The notes: generated from the sequence alone by a model not told the origin. 64,000 nucleotides of DNA from Aquimonas voraii (GCF_900101825.1 NZ_FNAG01000008.1:62001-126000), one strand, 5' to 3'. Shown: positions 10,060 through 20,014, counted from the first letter of the stretch. Numbers and translations are program-made.

Positions 10060-10604
10060 CACCGCAGCAACGTTCGCGGCTGGTCCTCATCCTCATCGTG
10101 CTCTTGTTCGGCGCGCCCTTCGTCACCGCCGTGGTGCTGCGCTTTGGCGGCTGGCAGCCCGGCCAGACGCGCAACTACGGCGCCCTGGTGCAGCCGCCGC
10201 AGGACTGGTCGGCGATACCGCTCAAGACCGTGGGTGGCGCGGCCTACCCGTGGGACCCTGAAGCGCGCCGCTGGCATCTGCTGCTGCTGCCGCCGGCGCC
10301 CTGCGACAGCCAGTGTCTTGCGCAGGCCGATGTCATTCACAAGGTCTGGATCTCGGAAGGTCGGCGCGCCGACAAGCTCGACGTGCTCTGGCCGGGGCGT
10401 TGGCCCGAGGGGCTGGAGCGTTTCGCGGGTCTGCGCGAGATCGATCTGCCCCAGGCCCTGCGCAGCCAGATCCCGGTCGATGCTGTGGCCGGCAGCGGCA
10501 TGGCAGCGGCTCTGATCGACCACAACGGCTTCCTCGTTGTGACTTATGCAGCGGGCTTCGAAGCCAACCGCATGCGTCGCGACCTTGATCGACTGGTGAA
10601 GTAA
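10056..10604 (+). CDS. SCO-like/thioredoxin-fold membrane-anchored protein of the cox cluster
   Basis: A 182-residue protein with an N-terminal membrane anchor (LVLILIVLLFGAPFVTAVVL) and a periplasmic domain containing CDSQC (Cys-x3-Cys), the spacing of SCO copper-binding proteins, and a later hydrophobic strand (MAAALIDHNGFLVVTYAAGF) reminiscent of the thioredoxin fold. The similarity to SCO1 is partial, so it may be a divergent copper or thiol factor for oxidase assembly. Homologues of this size sit between SURF1 and ctaA genes in related bacteria. It ends one base before the ctaA start. Confidence 0.7.
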   Translation: MTPQQRSRLVLILIVLLFGAPFVTAVVLRFGGWQPGQTRNYGALVQPPQDWSAIPLKTVGGAAYPWDPEARRWHLLLLPPAPCDSQCLAQADVIHKVWISEGRRADKLDVLWPGRWPEGLERFAGLREIDLPQALRSQIPVDAVAGSGMAAALIDHNGFLVVTYAAGFEANRMRRDLDRLVK

Positions 10605-11735
10605 ATGATCGACCCCCGCTTCAACAAGCTCGCCTGGATCACCCTCGCGCTCGCGATCTGCGTGATCGGCTTCGGTGCGTATGTGCGTCTGTCGCACGCT
10701 GGCCTGGGCTGCCCCGACTGGCCGGTCTGCTACGGCAAGCTGACCTGGCCCAAGCATGAAGTGCATATCGCGGCCGCCAACGAGGCCTTCCCCGAGCGTC
10801 CGGTCGAGGTGCCGAAGGCCTGGAAGGAGCAGGTGCACCGGCACCTCGCAGCGATTCTCGGCCTGCTGGTACTCGGGCTGGCTCTGATCGCCACGCGCAC
10901 GCGCCCGCACGCCTGGAAGATCCTGCTGTCTTCCTGCGCTCTGATCCTGGGCGCGATCTTTCTCTACGTCCGCGAGTACTACGTGGCCTCGTCGGTTCTG
11001 GTGATCGTGGCCGAGGCTGCGCTCATGGCCAGCGCCTGGCGATGGTCGAACTCCGACATGGCGCGGGTCGCCACCTTCACCTTGGGCTTCATCATCTTCC
11101 AGGCCATGCTCGGCCTGTGGACGGTCACATGGCTGTTGAAGCCCATCGTGGTGATGTCGCACCTGCTGGGCGGCATGACCATGTTCTGTCTGTTGAGCTG
11201 GATGGCGCTGCGCTCGTCCACCAACGCCGCCATCCCGCAGCTACCCACGCTGCGCATCCGTCCGCTGCTGTGGCTGGGCGTGGGCGTCGTGGCGGTACAG
11301 ATCGCGCTCGGTGGCTGGGTTTCGGCCAACTATGCCGCGCTTGCTTGCGGCACCGACTTCCCGACCTGCCTGGGCCAGTGGTGGCCGCAGATGGACTTCG
11401 CCGAAGCCGCCGTGCTCTGGCGCGGCATCGGTGTCGACTACGAAGGCGGTGTGCTCGACCCCGAGGCGCGCACGGCCATCCAGATGATGCACCGCATGTT
11501 CGCGCTGGTCGTCGTCGGTTATCTCGTCTGGCTGGCGCGCCGACTGAATGCCGAAGGCCTGCCGAACTATGGCTGGGGGCTGATGGCGGTGCTGGGCCTG
11601 CAGGTGCTGTTGGGCATCACCAATGTCGTGGCCGGCCTGCCGCTGCCCGTCGCCACCGCCCACAACGTGGTCGCCGCCATGCTGCTCTTCCTGCTGGTGG
11701 GCCTGCTCGCCCGCCTGCGGCCGCAGGCCGCTTGA
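10605..11735 (+). CDS. ctaA: Heme A synthase (COX15/CtaA)
   Basis: A 376-residue polytopic membrane enzyme that oxidises heme O to heme A. It starts with [18 protein letters not shown], the conserved COX15 N-terminal signature with a conserved Cys pair, and carries heme-ligand histidines in [26 protein letters not shown] and TAHNVVAA. It begins immediately after the upstream stop codon, so it is translated from the same message. ctaB follows after a gap that contains a strong hairpin. Confidence 0.95.
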   Translation: MIDPRFNKLAWITLALAICVIGFGAYVRLSHAGLGCPDWPVCYGKLTWPKHEVHIAAANEAFPERPVEVPKAWKEQVHRHLAAILGLLVLGLALIATRTRPHAWKILLSSCALILGAIFLYVREYYVASSVLVIVAEAALMASAWRWSNSDMARVATFTLGFIIFQAMLGLWTVTWLLKPIVVMSHLLGGMTMFCLLSWMALRSSTNAAIPQLPTLRIRPLLWLGVGVVAVQIALGGWVSANYAALACGTDFPTCLGQWWPQMDFAEAAVLWRGIGVDYEGGVLDPEARTAIQMMHRMFALVVVGYLVWLARRLNAEGLPNYGWGLMAVLGLQVLLGITNVVAGLPLPVATAHNVVAAMLLFLLVGLLARLRPQAA

Positions 11736-11805
11736 GTCGCCAGGCCCGAGCCGCGCGCGGCGGCGCCGGGCGAAAACTGCACATCTCGTTTTGCTGTTTC
11801 CACCC

Positions 11806-11846
11806 GGCCCGGACCCGCCTTGGCTTGCAGCCAGGGCGGCCGGGCC
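11806..11846 (+). promoter_or_regulatory. Long hairpin just upstream of ctaB
   Basis: Two nested arms pair: GGCCCGG (11806-11812) with CCGGGCC (11840-11846), and 11815-11825 with 11829-11839 (11 bp with one G-T wobble), separated by a 2-nt bulge and a 3-nt TGC loop. No T tract follows, so a simple terminator is unlikely. The structure ends 16 nt before the ctaB ATG and could affect ribosome access or mRNA stability; this is inference. Confidence 0.5.
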
Positions 11847-11862
11847 TCAGGCTTTGCACCGC

Positions 11863-12771
11863 ATGACTTCCGCTTTCCGCCAGTACTGGCCGCTGACCAA
11901 ACCCAAGGTCGTGGCCCTGATCGTGTTCACCGCCTTCGTCGGCATGCTGCTGGCCGTGCCCGGCCTGCCGCCCTGGCAGGCCTTGATCTTCGGCAACCTC
12001 GGCATCTGGCTGGCGGCGGCCTCGGCGGCGGCGATCAACCACCTGATCGACCAGCGCATCGATGCGGTGATGGCGCGCACCCAGCACCGCCCGCTGCCTT
12101 CGGGTGAGTTGGTGGGCTGGCAGGTACTGGCCTTCGCCCTGGCCCTGGGCGCGGCCTCGATGCTGGTGCTGGTGCTGTTCGTCAACGTGCTCACCGCCCT
12201 GCTGACCTTCGCCTCGCTGATCGGCTACGCGGTGGTGTACACGGCCTACCTCAAGCGAGCGACCCCGCAGAACATCGTGATCGGCGGCGCGGCGGGCGCA
12301 GCCCCGCCGGTGCTCGGCTGGGCCGCGGCCACGGGTGAGGTGCATCCCTATGCCCTGCTGCTGTTCCTGATCATCTTCATCTGGACGCCGCCTCACTTCT
12401 GGGCGCTGGCGATCTTCCGCCGCGACGACTACGCGCGGGCGGGTGTGCCCATGCTGCCGGTCACCCATGGCGTCGAGTACACGCGGGTGCAGGTGCTGCT
12501 CTACACCCTGTTGCTGATCGCCGCGACGCTGTTGCCCTGGGTCACCGGCATGAGCGGCAGCTTCTACGTGGGGGGCGCGCTGGTGCTGAACGCGGTGTTC
12601 CTGTACTACGCCCTGCGCCTGCTGAACCCGCCGTCGGAGCGCTTCGCGATGGAGGTGTTCAACTATTCCATCGTTTACCTGATGGCCTTGTTCGCCTTCC
12701 TGCTGCTGGATCACTACCTGGATACCGGCCCGGCGATTGCCAACGCCCTGTATTTCGAACCCGTGGCTTGA
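11863..12771 (+). CDS. ctaB: Protoheme IX farnesyltransferase (heme O synthase)
   Basis: A 302-residue UbiA-superfamily prenyltransferase with about nine membrane helices. It transfers farnesyl to heme B to make heme O, the substrate of the ctaA product. The Asp-rich prenyl-diphosphate motif [21 protein letters not shown] and the second loop ([26 protein letters not shown]) are both visible. The start follows a hairpin at 11806-11846; the Shine-Dalgarno sequence is weak. Confidence 0.96.
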   Translation: MTSAFRQYWPLTKPKVVALIVFTAFVGMLLAVPGLPPWQALIFGNLGIWLAAASAAAINHLIDQRIDAVMARTQHRPLPSGELVGWQVLAFALALGAASMLVLVLFVNVLTALLTFASLIGYAVVYTAYLKRATPQNIVIGGAAGAAPPVLGWAAATGEVHPYALLLFLIIFIWTPPHFWALAIFRRDDYARAGVPMLPVTHGVEYTRVQVLLYTLLLIAATLLPWVTGMSGSFYVGGALVLNAVFLYYALRLLNPPSERFAMEVFNYSIVYLMALFAFLLLDHYLDTGPAIANALYFEPVA

Positions 12772-12949
12772 GAGCCGGGATTCGGGAGCGACGCGGCGCG
12801 CTTGCGGACCACCGGTCCGTGCGCCGATGAGCGCCCGAGCGCTGCGCGCGGGGGCCGGGGTTCGCTGGACAGCCTGAGGGGCAATCACGTCGTCTCGCGG
12901 CACACTCCTTAGGCTTGCGCTCCATCGAAAGGCGCTCAGGAGTCGATCC

Positions 12950-13414
12950 ATGTCCAATGCCGTTGCCACACCTACCTGGAACCAGGTCCTGACCTGGGCC
13001 CGCCGCGGGAATCCCCCGCCGCCGCGTCGCGTTGACCTTAGCGAAGACGAGTGGCGCGAGCGCTTGTCGCCCGAGCAGTTCCGCGTGCTGCGCCAGCACG
13101 GTACCGAGCGCGCTTTCTCGTCAGGGATATGCAGCCTGTTCGAGCCCGGTCGCTACGCTTGTGCCGGCTGCGGCACCCTGCTGTTCGATGCCAGCAGCAA
13201 GTTCGAAAGCCATTCCGGCTGGCCCAGTTTCACCGCGCCGGTGATCGAGGGCGTCGTCGCCTACGTTGAAGACCTCAGCCACGGCATGCACCGCATCGAA
13301 ACCCTGTGCGCGGTCTGCGATGGCCACCTGGGGCACGTGTTCCCGGACGGCCCGCCGCCCACTGGCCTGCGCTATTGCATCAACGCGGTGGCCCTGACAA
13401 AGGAGCACGCATGA
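12950..13414 (+). CDS. msrB: Peptide-methionine (R)-S-oxide reductase MsrB
   Basis: A 154-residue MsrB. The catalytic Cys is in [11 protein letters not shown] (Cys143), and four zinc-binding Cys form two CxxC pairs (CAGC at 71-74, CAVC at 120-123). The signature HSGWPSF and the HLGHVFPDG loop are present. It reduces methionine-R-sulfoxide. Its stop codon overlaps the msrA ATG, giving an msrBA operon for oxidised protein repair. Confidence 0.95.
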   Translation: MSNAVATPTWNQVLTWARRGNPPPPRRVDLSEDEWRERLSPEQFRVLRQHGTERAFSSGICSLFEPGRYACAGCGTLLFDASSKFESHSGWPSFTAPVIEGVVAYVEDLSHGMHRIETLCAVCDGHLGHVFPDGPPPTGLRYCINAVALTKEHA

Positions 13415-13911
13415 ACACGTCCACGACCGAAACCGCGATCCTCGCGGGTGGCTGCTTCTGGGGCATGCAGGAGCTGATCCGCGCCCTGCCCGGGGTGATC
13501 CGCACCCGCGTCGGCTACACCGGCGGCGATGTGCCGAACGCCACCTACCGCAACCATGGCACGCACGCTGAGGGCATCGAGATCGTGTTCGATCCGGCGA
13601 TCTTCAGCTATCGCCAGCTGCTCGAGTTCTTCTTCCAGATCCACGACCCGACCACGCTCAATCGCCAGGGCAATGACCGCGGCCTGTCCTACCGCTCGGG
13701 CATCTACCCGCTGGACGAGCGCCAGCACGCGATCGCGCTTGAGACCATCGCCGCCGTCGATGCCTCCGGCCGCTGGCCGGGCAAGGTCGTCACCGAGGTC
13801 AAACCCGCCGGCCCCTTCTGGGAGGCCGAGCCCGAGCACCAGGACTACCTGCAGAAGTATCCGAGCGGCTACACCTGCCACTGGGTGCGGCCGGAGTGGG
13901 TGTTGCCCTGA
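13411..13911 (+). CDS. msrA: Peptide-methionine (S)-S-oxide reductase MsrA
   Basis: A 166-residue cytosolic MsrA with the catalytic GGCFWG motif (Cys15) and the usual downstream blocks ([45 protein letters not shown]). It reduces methionine-S-sulfoxide, complementing msrB. Coupled to msrB by a 4-nt ATGA overlap, with AAGGAG 5-9 nt upstream. It lacks the usual Cys-rich resolving tail apart from one Cys (YTCHW). Confidence 0.95.
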   Translation: MNTSTTETAILAGGCFWGMQELIRALPGVIRTRVGYTGGDVPNATYRNHGTHAEGIEIVFDPAIFSYRQLLEFFFQIHDPTTLNRQGNDRGLSYRSGIYPLDERQHAIALETIAAVDASGRWPGKVVTEVKPAGPFWEAEPEHQDYLQKYPSGYTCHWVRPEWVLP

Positions 13912-14019
13912 GTTCGCGATGGTGAACGCGGGGGGCGCGGCGCAGCTCTCTGACCAGGGCTTGTCTTGGGTTTGGATCAGGATCAGACTGGCGCTCAAGT
14001 CCAGATCGAGACTAAAGCC

Positions 14020-14454
14020 GTGACCGCTATCCACTCCAGAAACCCCAGCCGTGTCGCGGAAACCCGCGCCGCGCCGGAATCGGCTCGGTCACTGGAAGAC
14101 CTCGCCGGACCCGGCCTGCGCACCTTCTTCAACATCGCCCAGCGCTGGGGCCTGGACACGCGGCAGGAACAGGTGCTGCTCGGCTCGCCGGCGCGCTCGA
14201 CCTTCTTCCGCTGGAAGCGCGGCGACATCGGCATCGTCCCGCATGATCTGATCGAGCGCCTGAGCTACCTGCTCGGCATCTACAAGGCCCTGCAGGTGCT
14301 GCTGCCAGTGCCCGAGCGAGCCGATGCCTGGGTCAAGCGGCCGAACACCGCCTCGCCCTTCGGCGGGCAAACACCGCTGGAGCACATGCTGGGCGGGCAG
14401 GTGGTCGACCTGTATCGGGTGCGCCAGTACCTCGACGCCGAGCGCGGCGGATGA
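14020..14454 (+). CDS. Xre/MbcA/ParS-type antitoxin
   Basis: A protein of about 144 residues with a helix-turn-helix-like N-terminal half (LRTFFNIAQRWGLDTRQEQV, STFFRWKRGD) and a C-terminal MbcA/ParS toxin-binding region (TPLEHMLGGQVVDLYRVRQYLD). This matches the antitoxins of RES-type toxin-antitoxin systems, which also autoregulate the operon. The start is uncertain: a GTG at 14020 is given, with a TTG at 13966 possible; neither has a good Shine-Dalgarno sequence. The stop overlaps the toxin ATG by 4 nt. Confidence 0.8.
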   Translation: MTAIHSRNPSRVAETRAAPESARSLEDLAGPGLRTFFNIAQRWGLDTRQEQVLLGSPARSTFFRWKRGDIGIVPHDLIERLSYLLGIYKALQVLLPVPERADAWVKRPNTASPFGGQTPLEHMLGGQVVDLYRVRQYLDAERGG

Positions 14455-15134
14455 GGCGCAGCGATCCCGCGACTCCGCCCTTGGCGGCGGTGGTCTGGCG
14501 GCCCAGCCATCGCATCGTGCCCTCGATCTTTCCGCCGCGCGGGCTGTTCGACGCGGTCGCCGATCCGGCCGACCTCGATGCCGTGTTCGCGCTCGAAGCC
14601 CTGACCAACGACCGCCTGCGCGAGCAGCTCGGCCATCTGCGCCGCATCCCGCCCGAGCGACGGGTCAGCGGGCCGGGCACCACGCCGGTGATGAGTGCTT
14701 TCACCCACGTGCATCCTGACGGTGGACGCTTCTCGACGGCCAAGTTCGGCGCCTACTACGCAGCGCGCGAGCTGCCCACCGCCATTGCCGAAACCGTCTA
14801 CCACCGCGAGCGCTTCCTGCGCGCCTCGAAGGAACCGCCGATCGACCTGCAGATGCGCAGCTACCAGGGCAACATCCGCGCCGACCTGCACGATGTGCGA
14901 GGCGGCGACTGGCCGCGCCTGCACGACCCGTACAGCTACGCCATCAGCCAGGCCTTCGCGACCCGCCTGCGCGACAAGGGCAGCGAGGGCATCGTCTTCG
15001 ACAGCGTGCGCAAGCCCGGCGGCCAATGCGTGGCCCTGTTCTACCCCGACCTGATCGGCCCGGTGAAGCAGGGGCCGCATCTGCTGTATCGCTGGGATGG
15101 TGCGCGCATCGAGGCCTTCATCCAGGCCGGCTGA
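14451..15134 (+). CDS. RES-domain toxin (NAD+-consuming)
   Basis: A 227-residue RES-domain protein. The domain lies at about residues 70-215, with the conserved block RFSTAKFGAYYAARELPTA followed by AETVYHRERFL, and a C-terminal SEGIVFDSVRKPGG. Characterised RES toxins (the MbcT and Xre-RES families) degrade NAD+. The antitoxin is directly upstream with a 4-nt overlap, so this is a complete type II module. Start at the ATGA overlap. Confidence 0.85.
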   Translation: MRRSDPATPPLAAVVWRPSHRIVPSIFPPRGLFDAVADPADLDAVFALEALTNDRLREQLGHLRRIPPERRVSGPGTTPVMSAFTHVHPDGGRFSTAKFGAYYAARELPTAIAETVYHRERFLRASKEPPIDLQMRSYQGNIRADLHDVRGGDWPRLHDPYSYAISQAFATRLRDKGSEGIVFDSVRKPGGQCVALFYPDLIGPVKQGPHLLYRWDGARIEAFIQAG

Positions 15135-15146
15135 TGCACGGCCGGC

Positions 15147-17579
15147 TCAGGGCCCGCGCAGGGCGAGCGTGGGCGGAATCGAGGCGGCACGCAGGGCCGG
15201 CAGCAGGCTGGCAATGAGGCTTACCGCGGCCAACAGGCCCAGGCTCAAGGCGATCGAAGGCAGTGCAGGCGCCGGCAGATCTGTCGCCACGGACGGCAGC
15301 ACGAAGGCTGCGAGGGCGATCACGGCCGTGCCCAACAGCGCACCACCCGCAAGCAGCAGCAGCCCATTCGCCAGCACGCGCGAAACCACCTGGATGCCGC
15401 GTGCGCCCACCGCCATCCGCAGCCCGATCTCGCGACGCCGCAGGCTGACGCCGTAGCTCAACACGCCGAAGCAGCCCAGGCCGGCCAGGGCCAGCGCTGC
15501 CAGCGAAAAGAAGGAGGCCAGCGCCGCCGGCAGCGATTGGCGCAGCAGGGTGGCTTCCACGCGGGCCTGCATCGGCTCGATGCGATCGGCCGCCAGCGTG
15601 GGATCCGCCTCCAGCAGCAGGGCACGTAGCGCGGCGAGGCCGTTGCGTTCATCGCCACGCGTTCGCGCCGAGACGAAGACCTCCGCATGGGCCAGGAAGG
15701 GGTAGGGGAAATAGACCACGCCGTTGCGCGTGTCCTCGCCCAGCTCGGTCTGCTTGACCGCGCGCACCACGCCGACCACGGTGAAGGCCTCGCTGGCCGC
15801 GCCTGCATCCGGTCCATCGAACAGACGCTGTCCGATTGCCCGGCCCTGCGGCCAGTACTGGCGGGCGAAATCCTCGTCAACCACGACATGGCGCGAGCTG
15901 CCCCGCAGGTCGGCCGCGCTCAGCGTGCGCCCTTCCACCAGGTCAATGCCCATGGCGCGGAAGTAATCGGTGTTCACGCCATAGCGGAAGTGCAGCAGCG
16001 GCGAGACGCCCGGCTGCGGCGTGAAACCGACGACGTGCAGGGACTGCATGTCATTGACGCCGCTGCGTCCGCGTACCGGCACATTGGTGCTGAAGCCGAG
16101 CGCATCGAGGCCTGGACCTGCGCGTTCGGCGAGGCGTTCGGCGAAGGCCAGGCGCGCGGCGCCATCGGGGTACTGCGACGCGGGGAGCGAGAGCTCGGCG
16201 ACGATCACGCCGCGCGGATCGAAGCCCGGGTCGGTCTGCAGCGCCGAGCGCAGACCGAGGCTCATGGCGGCGGCGCCGGTCAGCAGGATGAAGGCGGCCG
16301 CGATCTGCAGCGCACCGAAGCCATGGCGCAGGCGCTGCGCGCGCGGTGACTCGCTGCGGCTGGACATCGCCGCCGCGGCGCGGCCGCGAAGGGCGCCGCG
16401 CTGGGCGAGTGCGATCGGCAAGCTCAGCACCGCGGCCAGTACCGGCACCAGCAGGCCGGCCAGCGCCATCACCGGCCACGACGCCTCGACGCCGGCGGCG
16501 AGCGGCAGCGCCTCGGCCGCGTAATGCGCGAGCGCGAGCAGCCCGAAGCGCGCCAGCACGACACCGGGGCCGATGCCGGCGGCACAGAGCAGGAGATTCT
16601 CGAGTGCGATGGGCGTGAGCAGATCGCGCTGACGTGCGCCCAAGGCGTGTTGCACCGCCTGCTCGGCGGTGCGTGCGCTGTGTCGAACCAGCAGCAGGTT
16701 GACCAGATTGAACAGGCCGACCAGCAGCAGACAGCCCGCGCCGGCCTGCAGCCAGAGCAGCAGCGGACGCACCGCGGCCACATGATCGGCATGCAGCCCG
16801 GCGACATGCAGGCGGAAGCCCGCCGCGGCGACCTGCTCGGCCCAGGGATAGCCCTGGGAATCCGCCTCGTAGTGCGCCTGCAACTGTGCCAGCGCCTGCT
16901 CCACGCTGGCCCCTGGCGCCAGACGCGCGATCATCTCCGCGTGCACACCGTGGAGCGCGTTCAGCGCCCGCTGCTCCGCGTTCGAGACCAGCGGCAGGAA
17001 CAGATCCGCGCGCTGCGACAGAAAGTGGAAGCCCGCGGGCAGCACGCCAGTGATCTGATACGAACGGCCGCCAAGACGCAGCTCGCGACCTATGGGGTGC
17101 GCCGCACCCTGCAGGTGATCGCGCCAGAACGCGTGCGTGACGACGACCTGCCGTGGGCCGCCCGGCTCCATCGCCGCCGCATCGAAGACCCGCCCCATGG
17201 CCAGGTCGACGCCGAGGGTGTCGAAGAAGTCCGGCGTGATGTACAGCACGCCCATGCGGCTGACGGCACCCGGCTCGCCCTGCGTTTCCACGCCAGGACG
17301 ATAGCTGGACACCGCGCTGAACGCCGGGATGGATTCGCGCCGGCTGAAGTAATCGCGCACCGAGGCTGGATTGCGCGGCAGGCCGGCGTTCGGATAGCTG
17401 TTGTAGACCGTCACCAGGCGCTCAGCCTCGGGAAAAGGCAGCGGTTTCAACAGCACCGAATGCACGATGGCGAAGAGCATCAGGTTGGCGGCGCAGCACA
17501 CCGCGAGGCTGGCAAGGGCGACGAGGCTGAATCCGGGCGCTCGCGACAGGCGACGCAGGGCGAGCTGAAGGGCTTTCAT
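15147..17579 (-). CDS. MacB/ADOP-type ABC permease, FtsX fold
   Basis: An 810-residue membrane protein with the duplicated FtsX/MacB_PCD architecture. It has an N-terminal helix (FSLVALASLAVCCAANLMLFA), a large periplasmic domain (about residues 45-265), three central helices, a second helix plus periplasmic domain, and three C-terminal helices ending SLLPALRAASIPPTLALRGP. The DP-like tail (P..ALR) is typical of acidobacterial-type ADOP permeases, which usually lack an adjacent ATPase, as here. Substrate unknown. The start at MKALQLALRR (17579) is chosen because upstream in-frame residues are low-complexity and precede no helix. Confidence 0.85.
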   Translation of the reverse strand: MKALQLALRRLSRAPGFSLVALASLAVCCAANLMLFAIVHSVLLKPLPFPEAERLVTVYNSYPNAGLPRNPASVRDYFSRRESIPAFSAVSSYRPGVETQGEPGAVSRMGVLYITPDFFDTLGVDLAMGRVFDAAAMEPGGPRQVVVTHAFWRDHLQGAAHPIGRELRLGGRSYQITGVLPAGFHFLSQRADLFLPLVSNAEQRALNALHGVHAEMIARLAPGASVEQALAQLQAHYEADSQGYPWAEQVAAAGFRLHVAGLHADHVAAVRPLLLWLQAGAGCLLLVGLFNLVNLLLVRHSARTAEQAVQHALGARQRDLLTPIALENLLLCAAGIGPGVVLARFGLLALAHYAAEALPLAAGVEASWPVMALAGLLVPVLAAVLSLPIALAQRGALRGRAAAAMSSRSESPRAQRLRHGFGALQIAAAFILLTGAAAMSLGLRSALQTDPGFDPRGVIVAELSLPASQYPDGAARLAFAERLAERAGPGLDALGFSTNVPVRGRSGVNDMQSLHVVGFTPQPGVSPLLHFRYGVNTDYFRAMGIDLVEGRTLSAADLRGSSRHVVVDEDFARQYWPQGRAIGQRLFDGPDAGAASEAFTVVGVVRAVKQTELGEDTRNGVVYFPYPFLAHAEVFVSARTRGDERNGLAALRALLLEADPTLAADRIEPMQARVEATLLRQSLPAALASFFSLAALALAGLGCFGVLSYGVSLRRREIGLRMAVGARGIQVVSRVLANGLLLLAGGALLGTAVIALAAFVLPSVATDLPAPALPSIALSLGLLAAVSLIASLLPALRAASIPPTLALRGP

Positions 17580-18297
17580 GGGGCAGGTTCCGGTGGCGGC
17601 GGTGCGCTCCATGCGCGCCGCTTTCATTCTGCAGTGCTCAGCAAGGAGCGTGCCCATGCGGTGATTCCCGCCGCCCAGCCAAATCTGGATCTCCAGATTC
17701 GGCGCTCGTGGAAGTCACCTTGCAGAGAAGAAAACCGAGCAGCAAAGGGCCCTCTGTTGTCGTTTGGTGTAGCAAAACCGCCTCTGCGAACAGAGAGCCA
17801 ACCGCTGCCGCTTTGCGATCATGCCGTCTGTCGCGTCGTCCGCTTCCGGACGCCAGTGTTCGGAAGCGGACGCACAGGCCCCCGCCCTCGCAGGGTGGCG
17901 TCCGTGGAGTTGCACGGTGCGGGTCAGGCGACGTCTGATGCGTCTCCCGGAATCCCATGGCAGCCCGCGGCGGATCCGCAGCTCTTGCAGAGTTCCCCGA
18001 TGCGTTACCCGCGCCAAGGGTCTTCCTGCAAAGGCAGGGGTGGAGAGCCCGAGTCCAGGGCCAAGCCGCACGCCCGAGCATTTGCGGGGTGCAGGCTCTT
18101 TGCGGGGCAACGTTCATTCGGGTTGCACGCGATCTGCTTCTGAGTCGGCACGCTTCGAAAGTCGATGCAGCCGTGCCTGACTCTGGGCGCACTGGACGAT
18201 CAGTGATCCTCTGGAGACTCGCTTTCCTCGCCCAGCACAGGTGGGCGCGGGCTGCGAACGAGACCCGCCCCAATCGATCGATCCCGTTGCCATCGCC
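17580..18297. other. 718-bp gap without a supported gene; contains an inverted repeat
   Basis: No open frame here shows a recognisable protein, and all candidates look like GC-rich chance frames. A perfect 11-bp inverted repeat (GTCCGCTTCCG at 17838-17848, CGGAAGCGGAC at 17861-17871, 12-nt loop) stands out. It could be a terminator or a REP-like remnant. Confidence 0.4.
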
Positions 18298-18777
18298 CTA
18301 CTGGGTCGGCAGGCTGTACTCGAAGTCGTAGAAGTGCGCGCCGTCCTCGATGCGGATGCCCATGCGTCCGCGCAGGCCGGCGAGTTCGCCCTCCGCCGAG
18401 TCGGGAATCACCTCGATCGAGAGTTGGCGCGTCTCTCCCCACATCAGTCCGTTGTGCTGCAGCACGAAGCTGCCGCTGCGGCCGTCCAAGGTGCCGCGCA
18501 CGCGCTCGATCGCCACATAGCCCGCCGAGCCGGCGATGGTGGCGTGATGCGCCGTCATCAGGCCCTTGGCCTCGGCGGTCAGCGCCCCTTCGTAGCGCTT
18601 GTCCAATCGGAAACTTGCGATGCCCTCGGCATCGAGCTCGCCGGGCTCGGGCGTCAGCTTCACTTCGAAGCGGCCGCTGATGGTCTTCATTTCGGAATCC
18701 TTGAGGGGGCGGTCGGCAGCGCGTGCGGGCATCGCTGCGCCGGCGCAGAGCATCACGGCCAGGGCTGAGGCACGCAT
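18298..18777 (-). CDS. DUF3224-domain protein with signal peptide
   Basis: A 159-residue protein with an N-terminal signal peptide (MRASALAVMLCAGAAMPARA) and a DUF3224 beta-barrel-like domain from about residue 30 (GRFEVKLTPEP, the YEGALTAEAKG stretch, AGYVAIERVRGTLDGRSGSF, then GELAGLRGRMGIRIEDGAHF). The family is uncharacterised. Its cytoplasmic relatives begin near the internal Met at residue 30; the signal sequence seen here supports export, so the start at 18777 was chosen. It is divergent from the AraC-type regulator, suggesting regulation from the shared 103-bp region. Confidence 0.75.
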   Translation of the reverse strand: MRASALAVMLCAGAAMPARAADRPLKDSEMKTISGRFEVKLTPEPGELDAEGIASFRLDKRYEGALTAEAKGLMTAHHATIAGSAGYVAIERVRGTLDGRSGSFVLQHNGLMWGETRQLSIEVIPDSAEGELAGLRGRMGIRIEDGAHFYDFEYSLPTQ

Positions 18778-18880
18778 GGCGAAGCGGAAGGCATCGTCGG
18801 CAGAGAAAGTGCGGGAGCCATCGGGCTGTCGCATGATGATCGTCCATGGCAGGGCGCGCAGCGCGCGGGGCAGGGCAGGG

Positions 18881-19756
18881 ATGCAGCGAGGCCATTCAAA
18901 CAGAGCCGTGCGTGACCCGCTTGAACAAACGCGACAACCCACGGGGGGCTTGGGCCTGCGGCCCGTGCGCGGGGTCGCCACGCCGCTTCCGCCGGGCGAG
19001 TTCACCCATCTGCGGCGGGCGCCCTCAGCTGCCCTGCAGCCCTTTGTCGAGCATCTGTGGTGTGTGCAGTGGCGACTGCCTGCAGGCGCCGCCCAGCGCG
19101 TCGCCACCGTGCCCCACCCCTGCGTGCACTGGACCTTCGAAGCGGACACCAGCACGCTCACCGGGCCCCATAAGCGCCTGTGGCAGCGCGATCTCGCGCC
19201 GCAGGGTGAAGTGCTGGGCATCAAGTTCCGTCCCGAAGGCTTCCGCGCCTACTGGGGTGCGCCCGTCTCCGGCCTGCGCGATCTGATCCAGCCGGCGAGG
19301 GCGTTGCCGGCGCTCGCCTTCGCGCGTGAACTGGGCCCGCGCCTGTTCGGTGAACTCGCGGGCGGGAGTCTGGACACGCGCTTCGACGCGATCGAAGGGA
19401 CGCTTGAGCGCGCGCTGCCCAGGCTGGCGCAGGAGCAACTTCAGCTCGCCGTCCTGATCGACACCGCGCGCGATGATCGCGAACTGCTGCGCGCCGATGC
19501 CTGGGCGGAACGTGCTGCCCTCAGCCTGCGCCAACTGCAGCGCCTTCTGGCCGACTGGGTCGGCGCGAGCCCCAAGTGGATTCTCGCCCGCTACCGCCTG
19601 CACGAAGCCCTGCACCGACTCCAGCAGCAGCCCGCACCGCGTTTAACCGACCTGGCCGCGGACACCGGATTCGCCGACGCCGCCCACTTCAGCCGCAGCT
19701 TCCGCAGCGTGCTGGGCCTGAGCCCGCAGCAGTACGCGCGGCTGTGGTTGAGCTGA
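18881..19756 (+). CDS. AraC-family transcriptional regulator
   Basis: A protein of about 291 residues with a C-terminal AraC/XylS double helix-turn-helix (LSLRQLQRLLADWVGASPKW, then LTDLAADTGFADAAHFSRSF and GLSPQQYARL). The N-terminal effector region resembles DUF6597-type sensors (ALQPFVEHLWCVQWRLP, PHPCVHWTFEAD). It likely regulates its divergent DUF3224 neighbour or itself; no operator was recognised. The ATG at 18881 has AGGGCAGGG just upstream; a GTG at 18908 is an alternative. Confidence 0.8.
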   Translation: MQRGHSNRAVRDPLEQTRQPTGGLGLRPVRGVATPLPPGEFTHLRRAPSAALQPFVEHLWCVQWRLPAGAAQRVATVPHPCVHWTFEADTSTLTGPHKRLWQRDLAPQGEVLGIKFRPEGFRAYWGAPVSGLRDLIQPARALPALAFARELGPRLFGELAGGSLDTRFDAIEGTLERALPRLAQEQLQLAVLIDTARDDRELLRADAWAERAALSLRQLQRLLADWVGASPKWILARYRLHEALHRLQQQPAPRLTDLAADTGFADAAHFSRSFRSVLGLSPQQYARLWLS

Positions 19757-19799
19757 GCGCAGCGCTGGCTTCGCGTCGAGCGCGGACCCCGCAGGGCTT

Positions 19800-20014
19800 C
19801 AGAAGCGCCCCAGCCTCAAGCCCCTCTCCTCTCGCGGGAGAGGGGGTGGGTAGAGGGGGCAGCGTCCCTCAACGCTCCAAAGGCGCCCCAGCTTCAAGCC
19901 CCTCTCCCCTTGTGGGAGAGGGGTTGGGGAGAGGGGGCAGCATCCGTCAGCGCTCCAAAAGCGCCCCGCTTGAAGCCCCTCTCCCCTCGCGGGAGAGAGC
20001 TTGGGGAGAGGGGG
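19800..20014. repeat. Three tandem copies of a ~78-bp palindromic REP-like element
   Basis: Units at about 19800-19880, 19881-19958 and 19959-20014 share AAGCGCCCC, then CCCCTCTCC and GGGAGAGGGG arms around a short TCGCGG or TTGTGG loop, then TGGGGAGAGGGG. The first two units also end with CGCTCCAA. Each can fold into a hairpin. They lie between convergent genes (the AraC-type regulator and the SDR gene), a usual REP site and possibly a bidirectional terminator. Confidence 0.8.
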
